From Lachnospiraceae bacterium UBA7076 (GTDB taxonomy: Bacteria > Bacillota > Clostridia > Lachnospirales > Lachnospiraceae): a stretch of DNA of 35,134 nucleotides. The first letter of the stretch is position 1. The number at the start of each line of letters is the position of its first letter. Location: the NCBI GenBank assembly GCA_002493625.1, contig DKZK01000026.1, positions 1 through 35,134 of the forward strand, read 5' to 3'. The notes below the pieces were generated by a model. The model did not search any database. It was not told the DNA's origin and worked only from the letters and a program-made list of their open reading frames with translations. The position numbers and the translations under genes are program-made. Below, piece after piece: positions 16,884 to 25,089 of this stretch.

Positions 16884-19352
16884 ATGATAAAAATGGAAAT
16901 AAACACGGGCTGGACTATGTGTATTGCAGGCGAAAGCAAAAAATACACCGCGACGGTTCCCGGCTCCGTATACAGCGATTTGCTTGCCAGCCATGCAATG
17001 CCCGACCCATATTACAGGGACAACGAAATGGCTGCCCTTGATTTAATGAAGCATGATTTTATATATGAGACAGAATTTTCCGCAGAGGATTTTTGCGGAA
17101 AATATGATTATGTCGTCTTAAAGTTTTATGGAATTGACACTGTGGCTGACATATATTTAAATGATACGCTTTTAGACAGCACGTGCAATATGCACTGTGA
17201 ATGGGAATATATGATAACCCCTGTCTTAAGGGAAAGCAATACCTTGAAAATTATACTGCACTCTCCTACCGCATACATAAGCGAACGCTTCGCAGCCGAC
17301 CCTGTATGCGGTTCTGAGGACGCCATGCGTGGATTTACTTCTCTCAGAAAAGCCCACTGCATGTTTGGCTGGGACTGGGGTCCCCGTCTTCCTGACGCAG
17401 GCATCTGGCGTCCCGTAGAATTAATCGGCTATAACGGCGCACGTATTTCCGATGTATATATTACCCAGAAGCACGCTGACGGACAGGTGGAGCTTTCCAC
17501 AGATATTTTTGTTTTATCGGGCAGTGAAAATATTCGCCAAAATCTGAGCACACTGCAAGCCGAAAACAATGCTTATCATGCCGAAATTACCGTTTTGTCC
17601 CCTAAAAATGAGGAGCTGTATAAGGATATTTCCTGTTCTGAAAAAATGGTAATTACAAACCCAAAGCTCTGGTGGCCGAACGGGTACGGAAAGCAGCCTC
17701 TTTACAAGATTATCGTAAAGCTTATGCAGGGCGGCACCGTATCGGATGTATGGGAAAAACGCATTGGGCTTCGCACCATGACGGTTGCAAGGGAAAAGGA
17801 TGAATTTGGAGAATGCTTTGCCCATGAAATTAACGGCGTCCGCATTTTTGCAATGGGCGCAGATTATATTCCGGAGGACAATATTTTTTCACGCATAAAT
17901 AAGGAGCGCACAAGAAAGCTTTTAGAGCATTGTGTTATGGCTAATTTCAACTGTATCAGAGTATGGGGCGGCGGTTATTATCCCAACGATGACTTTTATG
18001 ATACCTGTGATGAGCTTGGACTTATGGTATGGCAGGATTTTATGTTTGCCTGCGCAAACTACCGGCTTACCGAGGAGTTTGAGGAACAAATCACACGGGA
18101 GCTGCGCCAGAATATCAGGCGGCTGCGCCATCATGCAAGTCTCGGACTTTGGTGCGGAAACAATGAGATGGAAAAATTTGCGGCAGTCAGCGAATGGGGC
18201 TGCGATGATGCGCTTCGGGCTGATTATATAAAAATGTACGAATACATTTTCCCGAAAATATTAAAGGCGGAAGACCCACAAACCTTTTACTGGCCGGCAA
18301 GCCCTTCCTCAGGCGGAAGCTTTGACAACCCCGACGATGAAACGAGGGGCGACGTGCATTACTGGGATGTATGGCATGGAAACAAGCCATTTACGGAATA
18401 CAGAAAATATTATTTCCGCTATCTTTCCGAGTTTGGCTTTCAGTCCTTTCCTTCCATAAAAACGGTAGAAACCTTCACGATCCCAAGTGACCGCAACGTA
18501 TTTTCCTATGTTATGGAAAAGCATCAGCGTAACGCGTCAGCCAATGGAAAGCTTATGAACTATATGCAGCAGATGTATTTGTATCCTACGGACTTTGATA
18601 CATTTATATATGCCTCCCAGCTTCTTCAGGCGGAAGCAATACGCTACGGCGTGGAGCATTTCCGGAGGCACAGGGGCCGCTGCATGGGTACTGTTTACTG
18701 GCAGTTAAATGACTGCTGGCCTGTGGCATCATGGTCCTCCATTGATTATTACAGCAAGTGGAAGGCGCTTCACTACTTCGCAAAACGATTTTTTGCACCG
18801 CTTATGATTTCCTGTGAGGAGGAGGGGCTATTGACCCAGTCCATGAATGTAAACGCAGAGCCCTTTGACGTGGAGAAATCAATCCGGTTAAATGTTGCAA
18901 ACGAAACTCTTGACACACATTTTGTAACCGTCAGCTGGCAGCTTTGCACAGCAAAAGGAGAAATCAAAAAACAGGCTTCTGAAAGCCTGAGCATAGAGCC
19001 TCTTTGTTCCGGATGGCTTGATAAGGTTTCGTTTCCTGATGCAGATTTATACAGCGACTATGTAAGCTATGCGCTTATTGAAAATGGCAGACTCCTGTCG
19101 GAGGGCACCGTGCTTTTTTGTCAGCCAAAGCATTTTCATTTTGAAAATCCTGATTTATCCTTTTCCGTGGAGGGCGACGAAATTGTTGTTACCTCACGCT
19201 GCTACGCAAAAAGCGTGGAAATCAGAAATGAAAATGACGACCTGATTTGCGACAATAATTTCTTTGATTTAAACAGGGAAACGAAACGCATAAAGGTAAT
19301 ATCGGGTGATACGAATACCATTTCCCTGCGGAGTGTGTATGATATCAGGTAG
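16884..19352 (+). CDS. beta-mannosidase, glycoside hydrolase family 2
   Basis: An 822-residue exo-acting enzyme that releases mannose from the non-reducing ends of beta-manno-oligosaccharides. There is no signal peptide, so it acts in the cytoplasm on imported oligosaccharides. The N-terminal sugar-binding domain (about 1-180) contains MFGWDWGPRLPDAGIW. The immunoglobulin-like domain follows, and the TIM barrel begins near RVWGGGYYPNDDFYD and LMVWQDFMFACA. The predicted acid/base is Glu428 (WCGNNEME) and the nucleophile Glu516 (SEFGFQSFPS), the pattern of GH2 beta-mannosidases rather than beta-galactosidases. The ATG at 16884 has AAGGAGG six nt upstream; a longer reading would start before this site. 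It follows the D-lyxose/mannose isomerase gene. Confidence 0.95.
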   Translation: MIKMEINTGWTMCIAGESKKYTATVPGSVYSDLLASHAMPDPYYRDNEMAALDLMKHDFIYETEFSAEDFCGKYDYVVLKFYGIDTVADIYLNDTLLDSTCNMHCEWEYMITPVLRESNTLKIILHSPTAYISERFAADPVCGSEDAMRGFTSLRKAHCMFGWDWGPRLPDAGIWRPVELIGYNGARISDVYITQKHADGQVELSTDIFVLSGSENIRQNLSTLQAENNAYHAEITVLSPKNEELYKDISCSEKMVITNPKLWWPNGYGKQPLYKIIVKLMQGGTVSDVWEKRIGLRTMTVAREKDEFGECFAHEINGVRIFAMGADYIPEDNIFSRINKERTRKLLEHCVMANFNCIRVWGGGYYPNDDFYDTCDELGLMVWQDFMFACANYRLTEEFEEQITRELRQNIRRLRHHASLGLWCGNNEMEKFAAVSEWGCDDALRADYIKMYEYIFPKILKAEDPQTFYWPASPSSGGSFDNPDDETRGDVHYWDVWHGNKPFTEYRKYYFRYLSEFGFQSFPSIKTVETFTIPSDRNVFSYVMEKHQRNASANGKLMNYMQQMYLYPTDFDTFIYASQLLQAEAIRYGVEHFRRHRGRCMGTVYWQLNDCWPVASWSSIDYYSKWKALHYFAKRFFAPLMISCEEEGLLTQSMNVNAEPFDVEKSIRLNVANETLDTHFVTVSWQLCTAKGEIKKQASESLSIEPLCSGWLDKVSFPDADLYSDYVSYALIENGRLLSEGTVLFCQPKHFHFENPDLSFSVEGDEIVVTSRCYAKSVEIRNENDDLICDNNFFDLNRETKRIKVISGDTNTISLRSVYDIR

Positions 19353-19356
19353 CATC

Positions 19357-19420
19357 CGGCAAATTTCTCCATTTTTGTACTTTTTCCATCCGTTTTCCGG
19401 TACAAAGTGGAGAACTGCCG
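19357..19420. terminator. bidirectional hairpin between convergent genes
   Basis: Arms 19357-19380 and 19400-19420 form a long imperfect stem (CGGCA, TTCTCCA and TTTGTAC paired with GTACAAA, TGGAGAA and TGCCG). It sits between the convergent beta-mannosidase and TlpA-like genes. There is no clean T-run on either side, so termination efficiency is uncertain. Confidence 0.55.
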
Positions 19421-19448
19421 CAAAATTGTACTCCCCGTCTATTAACAT

Positions 19449-20063
19449 TTATTCTAATGAAAGCTCAGACTTATAAGTCTCATACATGGTATCGGCATCT
19501 GACGCCCCCACATGGGAGGAGACAATATAGCCCTCCTCATCGATAATAACGGTTACTGGTATGGAATATATACCCCCAAACATTGTCTGAATTGTCCCGT
19601 CCGCATCCAGAACAATAGGAAACGTGTAACCGTTATTATCAATGAATTTCTGCACCGTATCCTTATCCTCGCTGCAATTTATTGCTAACACAACAAGCTC
19701 CTCCGGATATTCCTCTGAAAGCTTCTGGAACGCAGGCATTTCACCTACACACGGTCCGCACCATGTAGCCCAGAAATTCAGCAAAATCTTTTTACCCTTA
19801 TATTCCTCAAAGGACGTTTTCGTCCCATCCAGAAGGGTCATTTCAAAATTGTCTATCTGCACACGGTCATTCGCTGCTGTCATATCTTCATTTTCACTTT
19901 CAGAAGCTTCCTCTGAAAGCCCGCTCGTCCCCTCCTGATTACCTCCTCCTTCGCTTTGTGACTTTTTACTGCTTTCACCGTTACCGCAGCCTGAGCATAA
20001 AAGCATAACGCCGCACAGCGTAAGAACAATCATGTTTTTAATTATATTTTTATGCTTCCTCAT
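19449..20063 (-). CDS. TlpA-like thioredoxin-fold lipoprotein
   Basis: A 204-residue membrane-anchored thiol-disulfide protein on the outer face of the membrane. The signal peptide (MRKHKNIIKNMIVLTLCGVM) ends in LLCSGC, giving a lipidated Cys26. A Ser/Glu/Gly-rich spacer runs to about residue 66. The redoxin domain has the active site WCGPC (Cys102, Cys105) in NFWATWCGPCVGEMP and the cis-Pro segment SIPVTVIID, typical of TlpA/ResA. The ATG at 20063 lies inside the end of the Fe-S protein gene (14 nt overlap), with AAGGAGG about nine nt upstream, which favours coupling. It is the last gene of the operon. The likely role is reduction of secreted protein thiols with electrons from the adjacent Fe-S membrane protein; that is inference from pairing. 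Confidence 0.92.
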   Translation of the reverse strand: MRKHKNIIKNMIVLTLCGVMLLCSGCGNGESSKKSQSEGGGNQEGTSGLSEEASESENEDMTAANDRVQIDNFEMTLLDGTKTSFEEYKGKKILLNFWATWCGPCVGEMPAFQKLSEEYPEELVVLAINCSEDKDTVQKFIDNNGYTFPIVLDADGTIQTMFGGIYSIPVTVIIDEEGYIVSSHVGASDADTMYETYKSELSLE

Positions 20064-20919
20064 TGCATTTTTCCTCCTTTTCCTTAAACTTTTTAAAGCA
20101 GATGGCGTCTGTTGGACAGACCTCCCGACACTCACCGCACTGGATGCACTCCCTGTCGCCAACCTTTTTTATATCCATCTTACAGTGACGGACGCAGGCA
20201 TTGCAACCCGTACATCTGCCTTCATCCACCTTTATTCCCATAATACTTATTTTTGAAAAAAGCGCATAGATTGCTCCAAGGGGACATAGAAAACGGCAAA
20301 AACTTCTGTAAAGCACGATTGCTGAAAATACTATCAGTATGAGCAAAAATACCTTCCACGAAAATAAGCCGCCAATAAGAGCCTGTAGGCTTTTGTTTCC
20401 TGCCACAAGAGGAAGTCCGCCCTCCAACGTGCCCGCAGGACATATATATTTACAAAATGCAGGCACGGGCATGCCCTTGGAAATCCCGATATACAGCGGT
20501 ATATAAAGCACAAAAACAACCAATATAATATATTTCAGACAGCTTAACCACCTTGTTGCCCTGCTCTTTTTTATCTTTGGAACAGGAATCTTATGAAGAA
20601 GCTCCTGCAAAAGACCAAAGGGGCATAGAAAACCGCAGATTATTCTTCCAAATAAAAGCCCGAACAAAATAATTATTCCAAATATATACATGGGGATTCG
20701 ATATCTGATACTGCTCAACGCATTTTGAAGCGTTCCGAGCGGACATGAAAAGGAAGCGCCCGGACAGGAATAACAGTTTAATCCCGGCACACACATGCCC
20801 TTAAGCTTTCCCTGATATATTGTTGCATCTTGAAAGCCCTTTATATTTGCATTGTATATAAGAGCCGCCGCAAGCTGGATGCATTTGCGCTTAAACGGCA
20901 GTCCGGAGCCTTTAGCCAA
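20050..20919 (-). CDS. NapH-like 4Fe-4S membrane protein
   Basis: A 289-residue membrane protein with about five hydrophobic segments and two kinds of cysteine motif. CGFLCPFG and CRFLCPLG are the CxxxCP motifs of the NapH/NosR family. The C-terminal ferredoxin domain has two 4Fe-4S sites, CTGCNACVRHC and CIQCGECREVC. Further cysteines lie in NCYSCPGASFSCP. It probably passes electrons across or along the membrane. The start is TTG (20917-20919), overlapping the stop of the CXXC gene by eight nt; no ATG upstream is compatible, and the family begins with a KRK-IQL-type segment as here. It is sandwiched between the CXXC gene and the TlpA gene, so a role in reducing the TlpA protein is the simplest reading. 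Confidence 0.9.
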   Translation of the reverse strand: MAKGSGLPFKRKCIQLAAALIYNANIKGFQDATIYQGKLKGMCVPGLNCYSCPGASFSCPLGTLQNALSSIRYRIPMYIFGIIILFGLLFGRIICGFLCPFGLLQELLHKIPVPKIKKSRATRWLSCLKYIILVVFVLYIPLYIGISKGMPVPAFCKYICPAGTLEGGLPLVAGNKSLQALIGGLFSWKVFLLILIVFSAIVLYRSFCRFLCPLGAIYALFSKISIMGIKVDEGRCTGCNACVRHCKMDIKKVGDRECIQCGECREVCPTDAICFKKFKEKEEKCNEEA

Positions 20920-21064
20920 TGCCGATACACTCCAGACAGACGCGGATTGCCTTATTCAGGGTAACCGCATACTCTCCGTTATACAGGCCTCCAAGCAAAA
21001 GCGCAGCACCCAATGCGCCCAGCCCGATACGAAGCCATGTCAGTTTTTTATGTGGCTTATCCAT
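20912..21064 (-). CDS. small CXXC membrane protein, CD1871A-like
   Basis: A 50-residue protein, easily missed. It has one hydrophobic segment (LRIGLGALGAALLLGGLY) followed by NGEY and a C-terminal tail ending CLECIGIG. That tail and size are the hallmark of the CD1871A family of CXXC proteins of Clostridia. The ATG at 21064 is chosen because AAGGA lies about nine nt upstream; the ATG three codons earlier touches that site. It starts 22 nt after the J-protein stop, and its own stop overlaps the TTG start of the Fe-S protein. The position in the operon suggests a redox-active subunit of the Fe-S/TlpA pathway, but no function is established. Confidence 0.82.
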   Translation of the reverse strand: MDKPHKKLTWLRIGLGALGAALLLGGLYNGEYAVTLNKAIRVCLECIGIG

Positions 21065-21086
21065 ATCATTCATCCTTCTTAAAAAA

Positions 21087-21734
21087 TTAACAGCAGCAGC
21101 CTCCCCAAGGCGTACACATACTGCACATAAGGTAATCCAGGCAGGGACCTCCGCACATGGATGAACCGTAAACATTCGGCATGCCATAGCCCATGCCCTG
21201 ATTGGCATACCACTGACCGCCGCCCTGTATGCGCTGTTTCACAGCCTGATACTCCATATTATTTGGCTCCATGCTTATCGCCCTGTTTATATGCTCAAGG
21301 GCAACCGCCTTGTTGCCAAGTCCGTAATTTGCCACCGAGCTTAAATAATACCATCTGGAAGACCTGTCAGCTATATCATTTAATGTCCTTACAGCCTCCT
21401 GAAACATTCCGTTTACAATAAAATTCTGTGCGGCTGCAAGATGAGTTTCATCGGACGAGCTTCCCCCACCCTCATTTCTTGCGCGGTTAAATCCGCCTCC
21501 AAAGCCTGCCCGGCTATTGAAGCTGCCTGAACCGCCTCCGTATGACGTGCTTTTGTTCATAATGCTTTTGTACGCTTCCTGAACCTCTTTGAATTTTTCC
21601 TCCGCCTGCTCCTTGTGGGGATTATTTATGTTGGCGTCCGGATGATATTTCCTGCTCAGTTTTCTGTATGCTTTTTTTACCTCATCATCAGAGGCTCCGG
21701 GGCGAAGCCCCAATACTTCATAAGGATTTCTCAT
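21087..21734 (-). CDS. J-domain protein with cysteine-rich C-terminus
   Basis: A 215-residue protein. Residues 1-65 are a J domain with the Hsp70-stimulating HPD in SRKYHPDANINN. A Gly/Ser/Arg-rich linker follows (about 70-100). The helical segment that ends AVALEHINRAISMEPNN is TPR-like. The last 23 residues hold seven cysteines, ending GGCCC. It lacks the DnaJ zinc-finger and substrate domains, so it is not the housekeeping DnaJ. The ATG overlaps the end of the DUF5685 gene by 17 nt and has AGGAGA upstream. J domains next to DUF5685 recur in Lachnospiraceae as I recall. The Cys tail may bind metal or be thiol-modified, which would fit the redox genes that follow; both are inference. Confidence 0.9.
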   Translation of the reverse strand: MRNPYEVLGLRPGASDDEVKKAYRKLSRKYHPDANINNPHKEQAEEKFKEVQEAYKSIMNKSTSYGGGSGSFNSRAGFGGGFNRARNEGGGSSSDETHLAAAQNFIVNGMFQEAVRTLNDIADRSSRWYYLSSVANYGLGNKAVALEHINRAISMEPNNMEYQAVKQRIQGGGQWYANQGMGYGMPNVYGSSMCGGPCLDYLMCSMCTPWGGCCC

Positions 21735-22566
21735 TTCGTCTCCTAAAAATCTCGTAATATTTTATCCATATACCGGAATACATAATGTTTCGCAATATAT
21801 CCACATCTTTCACGATTGGCAGTCTCTCAAACGCCTGCGCCGCATCCGCCGCCTCCATAAGCAAAAGCTCCTTAACGTAACCGTCAAAATCTGCATTTGC
21901 TTTACATATATCTTTAAAAGGATTAAAATTCCCCTTTTTTATATCCTGCTCCAAATCATCATAGGCATCAAGAATATAAATATATTTTCCAATATGATAA
22001 CCCATATTATACAAATCTTTTTGGAATGTGTCAAAGCGGTAATCTGCCTCTTTGTTACAAAAAACCGTCCCCAGCAGTCTGCCGAAGCATGAGGACAGCA
22101 TATCTATATTACCATTTTTATTCTCATATAAATCAAGCTTTTTTAAGCTTTCCCTTACAGCTTCCGTCTGCGCAGGATATTTTTTACAAATCTCCCTGAC
22201 ATTTTTTCTTGATACTGCACTGTAGGTAAGACGCGCAAAATTTTTATCATCCCGCCAGTCGTCAAGACACTTGAAATAGGACAGCAAAAGGCACATATCC
22301 GCCGCATAATCTATCATGTCATTTGAAAAATAGTAATGCTTATTTACCGGGTGGACAATACAATGCTTTGACTGCCTCGCTGTCTCAGGCTCATAAAACC
22401 CGGACAAAACAATTGCCAGAAATGTAACATCAAAGCTTAAAGAAAGACCGCTTACAATTCCATATCGCTCCTTCAGGGAATTGCACACGCCGCAGTAATA
22501 TTCCCTGTATTTTTCGTAATCCTTAAGCTTAAGCTCCGCCTTATTTGTAATAATATATCCAAACAT
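21718..22566 (-). CDS. DUF5685 family protein
   Basis: A 282-residue, probably soluble, all-helical protein. It begins MFGYIITNKAELKLKDYEKY and has CGVC at about residues 25-28. The acidic DAYDDLEQDIKKGNFNPF is the most conserved-looking segment and resembles the DDxxD metal motif of helical isoprenoid synthases, although a second aspartate-rich motif is only suggested by CLDDWRDD. A cysteine cluster near the N-terminus could bind metal. It overlaps the J-domain gene and follows the zinc-ribbon gene by 16 nt, so all are one operon. Function is unknown; prenyl-substrate or tetrapyrrole-related chemistry cannot be claimed from this alone. Confidence 0.85.
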   Translation of the reverse strand: MFGYIITNKAELKLKDYEKYREYYCGVCNSLKERYGIVSGLSLSFDVTFLAIVLSGFYEPETARQSKHCIVHPVNKHYYFSNDMIDYAADMCLLLSYFKCLDDWRDDKNFARLTYSAVSRKNVREICKKYPAQTEAVRESLKKLDLYENKNGNIDMLSSCFGRLLGTVFCNKEADYRFDTFQKDLYNMGYHIGKYIYILDAYDDLEQDIKKGNFNPFKDICKANADFDGYVKELLLMEAADAAQAFERLPIVKDVDILRNIMYSGIWIKYYEIFRRRNEKSL

Positions 22567-22582
22567 TTAAAATGTACTCCAA

Positions 22583-22978
22583 TCAGCTTTTCCTTACAAA
22601 TTCCTTACTGCACTTGGGGCAGGTAATTGATATTTTTCCCTTGCCGCGGGGTATTTTAATTTTCTGCCTGCATGAGGGACAATGATATATGTGATGGGTT
22701 TTCCTGAGCCTCATATATCCCTTTTCCTTGCGAAAACGTGTTCTTATTTTAAATGTTCTTTTAAGATACAGCGTATTTTCGTCGCTTCTTTTTATGATAT
22801 TCCTTGAAAACATGCGAAAGTATGAATAGATAAGCAGCCCAAATACAATAAGCGTTATGATGGAGCTTTTTATAAATATGTTTATAACCATCAGAAACAG
22901 GGAGCATCCTGCCAGAAATGTGCCAAGCTGGTCTATCCCATATCTTCCGCGCATAAAATTTATCATTCTTTCTCTCAT
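22583..22978 (-). CDS. small membrane protein with C-terminal zinc ribbon
   Basis: A 131-residue protein and first gene of the DUF5685/J-protein operon. Two hydrophobic segments (TFLAGCSLFLMVINIFI and SIITLIVFGLLIYSYF) are followed by a basic stretch. The C-terminal zinc ribbon has HCPSC and CPKC knuckles 17 residues apart. The ATG at 22978 has GGAAGGA about 11 nt upstream. Such proteins often act as membrane-anchored factors, but I recognise no named family. Confidence 0.82.
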   Translation of the reverse strand: MRERMINFMRGRYGIDQLGTFLAGCSLFLMVINIFIKSSIITLIVFGLLIYSYFRMFSRNIIKRSDENTLYLKRTFKIRTRFRKEKGYMRLRKTHHIYHCPSCRQKIKIPRGKGKISITCPKCSKEFVRKS

Positions 22979-23061
22979 ATCGTCATTCCTTCCAAAATAT
23001 ACAGCTTAATAATGTCAAAGACCCCACCGCAAGCAGTCACCTGGCTCGTTGCTCACAGGAA

Positions 23062-23111
23062 TAAAAATGGTGCAAAATGTTTTGTTTATTTTTAAACATT
23101 TTCTGCACCAT
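23062..23111 (-). terminator. terminator after motA
   Basis: On the minus strand ATGGTGCAGAAAATGTTT (23094-23111) pairs with AAACATTTTGCACCAT (23067-23082) with one bulge pair, followed by five T. It lies about 45 nt after the stop of the MotA-like gene. Confidence 0.82.
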
Positions 23112-23153
23112 GTCAAGCTTATTCACAATTATTTCAAAAATTAAATTAGAAAA

Positions 23154-23933
23154 CTACTCCTGCTCCTCCTTGCCATCCCGGAATGCCCGAAGCTTCTCCC
23201 TGATAATTGCAGGGTTATCGCCCGCCTGAATTGATAAAACTCCCTCCGTCACAATTTCCATAATCAGATTTTCCTGGTCACTGCTCTTTTGCAGCTTTCT
23301 TGACAGCGGAATACATACCCAGTTGGCAAGGATTGAGCCATACAGGGTTGTTATAAGCGCAAGCGCCATACCTGCGCCGATGCTGTCCGGGTCATCCCCC
23401 ATAACGTGCATCATATTTATAAGACCAAGCAATGTTCCAACCATGCCCCACGCAGGAGCATATGCGCCTAAGTCCTTCCAGAACTGTATTCGTTTCTGGT
23501 TTCTTTCCTCATAGTGAAATCTCTCCGTCTCCATAATATCCTTCACAAGCTCAGGGTCCGTTCCGTCAACGATAAGCCTTATCCCCTTTCTCATTAAGTC
23601 ATTTTCGATTTTCGACGTTTGTTCCTCAAGAGACAAAAGCCCTTCCTTTCTTGAGAGATTTGACAACTCAATAATCTGACTGCACAGCTCGTCAATATCA
23701 TACTCAATTTTTTGGAATGCAATAAAAAAACACTTTAAACCGTCTATGTAATCCCGAAAGGAATCTGCGGTTATCATAACCGCAAAAAATGCGCCGCCAA
23801 AGGTAATAATTGCCGAGGGGCCATGCATAAAGCGAGGCAGGGTCTGTATTCCACCGTTGCTTGCAATTCCATATATAATCATGGCGGCACATAACATAAA
23901 GCCCGTAATTGCGGCTAAATTTTTTTTACTCAC
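23154..23933 (-). CDS. motA: MotA-like stator protein (motility protein A)
   Basis: A 259-residue MotA/TolQ/ExbB-family ion-channel subunit with four hydrophobic segments: about 6-24, 38-55, 155-175 and 186-210. The large cytoplasmic loop contains the motor-contact region DPELVKDIMETERFHYEERN. Pro160 in YAPAWGMVGTLLGL is the conserved proline of the channel, and DSIGAGMALALITTLYGSIL is TM4. The start is GTG (23931-23933), overlapping the TGA of the XRE-MotA fusion gene (GTGA), with GGGAGG upstream. A partner MotB with a peptidoglycan-binding domain should follow in flagellar operons, but here a terminator and an unrelated operon follow. It may use a distant MotB, or work with the fused homologue upstream instead. 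Confidence 0.9.
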   Translation of the reverse strand: MSKKNLAAITGFMLCAAMIIYGIASNGGIQTLPRFMHGPSAIITFGGAFFAVMITADSFRDYIDGLKCFFIAFQKIEYDIDELCSQIIELSNLSRKEGLLSLEEQTSKIENDLMRKGIRLIVDGTDPELVKDIMETERFHYEERNQKRIQFWKDLGAYAPAWGMVGTLLGLINMMHVMGDDPDSIGAGMALALITTLYGSILANWVCIPLSRKLQKSSDQENLIMEIVTEGVLSIQAGDNPAIIREKLRAFRDGKEEQE

Positions 23934-24778
23934 TCTGTCGCCTCCCTGTTATCCTGCAAAACATCTGCCTCATTTTTTTCTTCGTCCTTTTCTTCCGTTT
24001 CAGGTATCAGGCTATCCATTTTATGCGTAAATTTCAGTTCACCCATTTTATATCTGATACGAGCCCGAATCGGCAAAAGGATTGCCGCAAACAAAATACC
24101 ATACAACAAGCTTAAGGTGGCGACCGCCACATTTGGTCCTATGGAACCGGGATTTCCCAAGTCACGCAGCACAAAAATCAGATAAAATAAAAACAGCAGA
24201 GCCCCATCCAGCACAGATACTTTAATGGCAAGGTCAACGGCATTTTCCGCCCTTTCATATGCATCATTCTTATTGAGCGGTTTATCCTTAAAGGCAAGTA
24301 CAAAGGCATAGAAAAAATCCCTGATCAAACCCGCTGCTCCCAAAAATAATATAAGCATTGACGATATAAATAAAAAAGATGGCGGATCTATATAATACAA
24401 AATACTGAAGCCCTGCGTCCACAAGGACACTACAAGCAGCGTAATTACCATCACAATGGCAAGTCCATATGTAAGGACATAAACAAGCTCTCTCTTTTTC
24501 TTATTTCCATTTTCCTCTATCAGACGCATCATATTTTCTTCCGCCCTCTTTGGGTAATGATTTTCCGAAAGCCGTTCTCCCGACAAAAGCTCGTTGACAT
24601 TTATTTTAATTTCCTCACATAAAGGTATCATAAGCCCCACATCCGGCATTCCTTTGCCGCATTCCCATTTAGATATCGTTCTGTCACTGATGTCAAGCTT
24701 ATCAGCAAGCTGCTTTTGTGTAAGGTTTTGTTCCTTTCGCATCTCAGCTATAAATTTACCAATTTTAACCTGATCCAT
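23930..24778 (-). CDS. XRE transcription regulator fused to a MotA-like membrane domain
   Basis: A 282-residue protein. Residues 5-60 are a Cro/C1-type HTH (MRKEQNLTQKQLADKL, SDRTISKWECGKGMP). Hydrophobic segments follow at about 98-120, 133-152, 186-206 and 213-238. Residues 122-242 resemble the stator fold of the next gene: IDPPSFLFI...FYAFVLAFK against HGPSAIITF...FFIAFQ, and GSIGPNVAVATLSLLYGILF against DSIGAGMALALITTLYGSIL. The long MotA cytoplasmic loop is shorter here. The tail is acidic. The ATG at 24778 has AAAGGAGGA six nt upstream; a longer reading begins in the operator region. It overlaps motA by GTGA, so the two are made together. Two palindromic sites upstream suggest autoregulation. 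Membrane-tethered regulator responding to ion flux is my inference. Confidence 0.85.
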   Translation of the reverse strand: MDQVKIGKFIAEMRKEQNLTQKQLADKLDISDRTISKWECGKGMPDVGLMIPLCEEIKINVNELLSGERLSENHYPKRAEENMMRLIEENGNKKKRELVYVLTYGLAIVMVITLLVVSLWTQGFSILYYIDPPSFLFISSMLILFLGAAGLIRDFFYAFVLAFKDKPLNKNDAYERAENAVDLAIKVSVLDGALLFLFYLIFVLRDLGNPGSIGPNVAVATLSLLYGILFAAILLPIRARIRYKMGELKFTHKMDSLIPETEEKDEEKNEADVLQDNREATE

Positions 24779-24830
24779 CACAAATCCTCCTTTCAGGTTG
24801 CAGAATATAATATATCCCGCAAAAACACAA

Positions 24831-24877
24831 TTTATGCTCCGTAGAATATGTGCAAAATCCACTCTACGCTCCGTAGA
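24831..24877 (-). promoter_or_regulatory. operator pair for the XRE-MotA regulator
   Basis: A perfect 15-bp palindrome TCTACGnnnCGTAGA lies at 24863-24877, and a degenerate copy sharing TCTACGGAGCRTA lies at 24831-24845. Their centres are 32 bp apart, three helical turns. They sit 55-100 bp upstream of the regulator start, in the expected promoter zone. A clear -35/-10 pair was not fixed. Confidence 0.6.
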
Positions 24878-25089
24878 ATCCCTTATTTTATGCGGGTCTC
24901 AAACCCCATATATATGTTTTGCCATTTACATTATAACATAGGTGATACCTCGCTAAGCACCGGCGGTTCCAAAGCGCCTTGCTTATGTTCTACAAAATAT
25001 TATCATAATAAAAGAGGAGCCGGATAAGCTCCTCATAATATTTAGTAACAGCTACCTGTTTTTTTCTTCCACAAATATGTGACACTTCA
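24878..25089. terminator. MATE terminator and AT-rich gap
   Basis: On the minus strand GAGGAGC (25028-25034) pairs with GCTCCTC (25014-25020) over a seven-nt loop, followed by TTTTATTAT. It ends the MATE transcript. The rest of the gap up to the operator has nothing recognisable. Confidence 0.75.
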
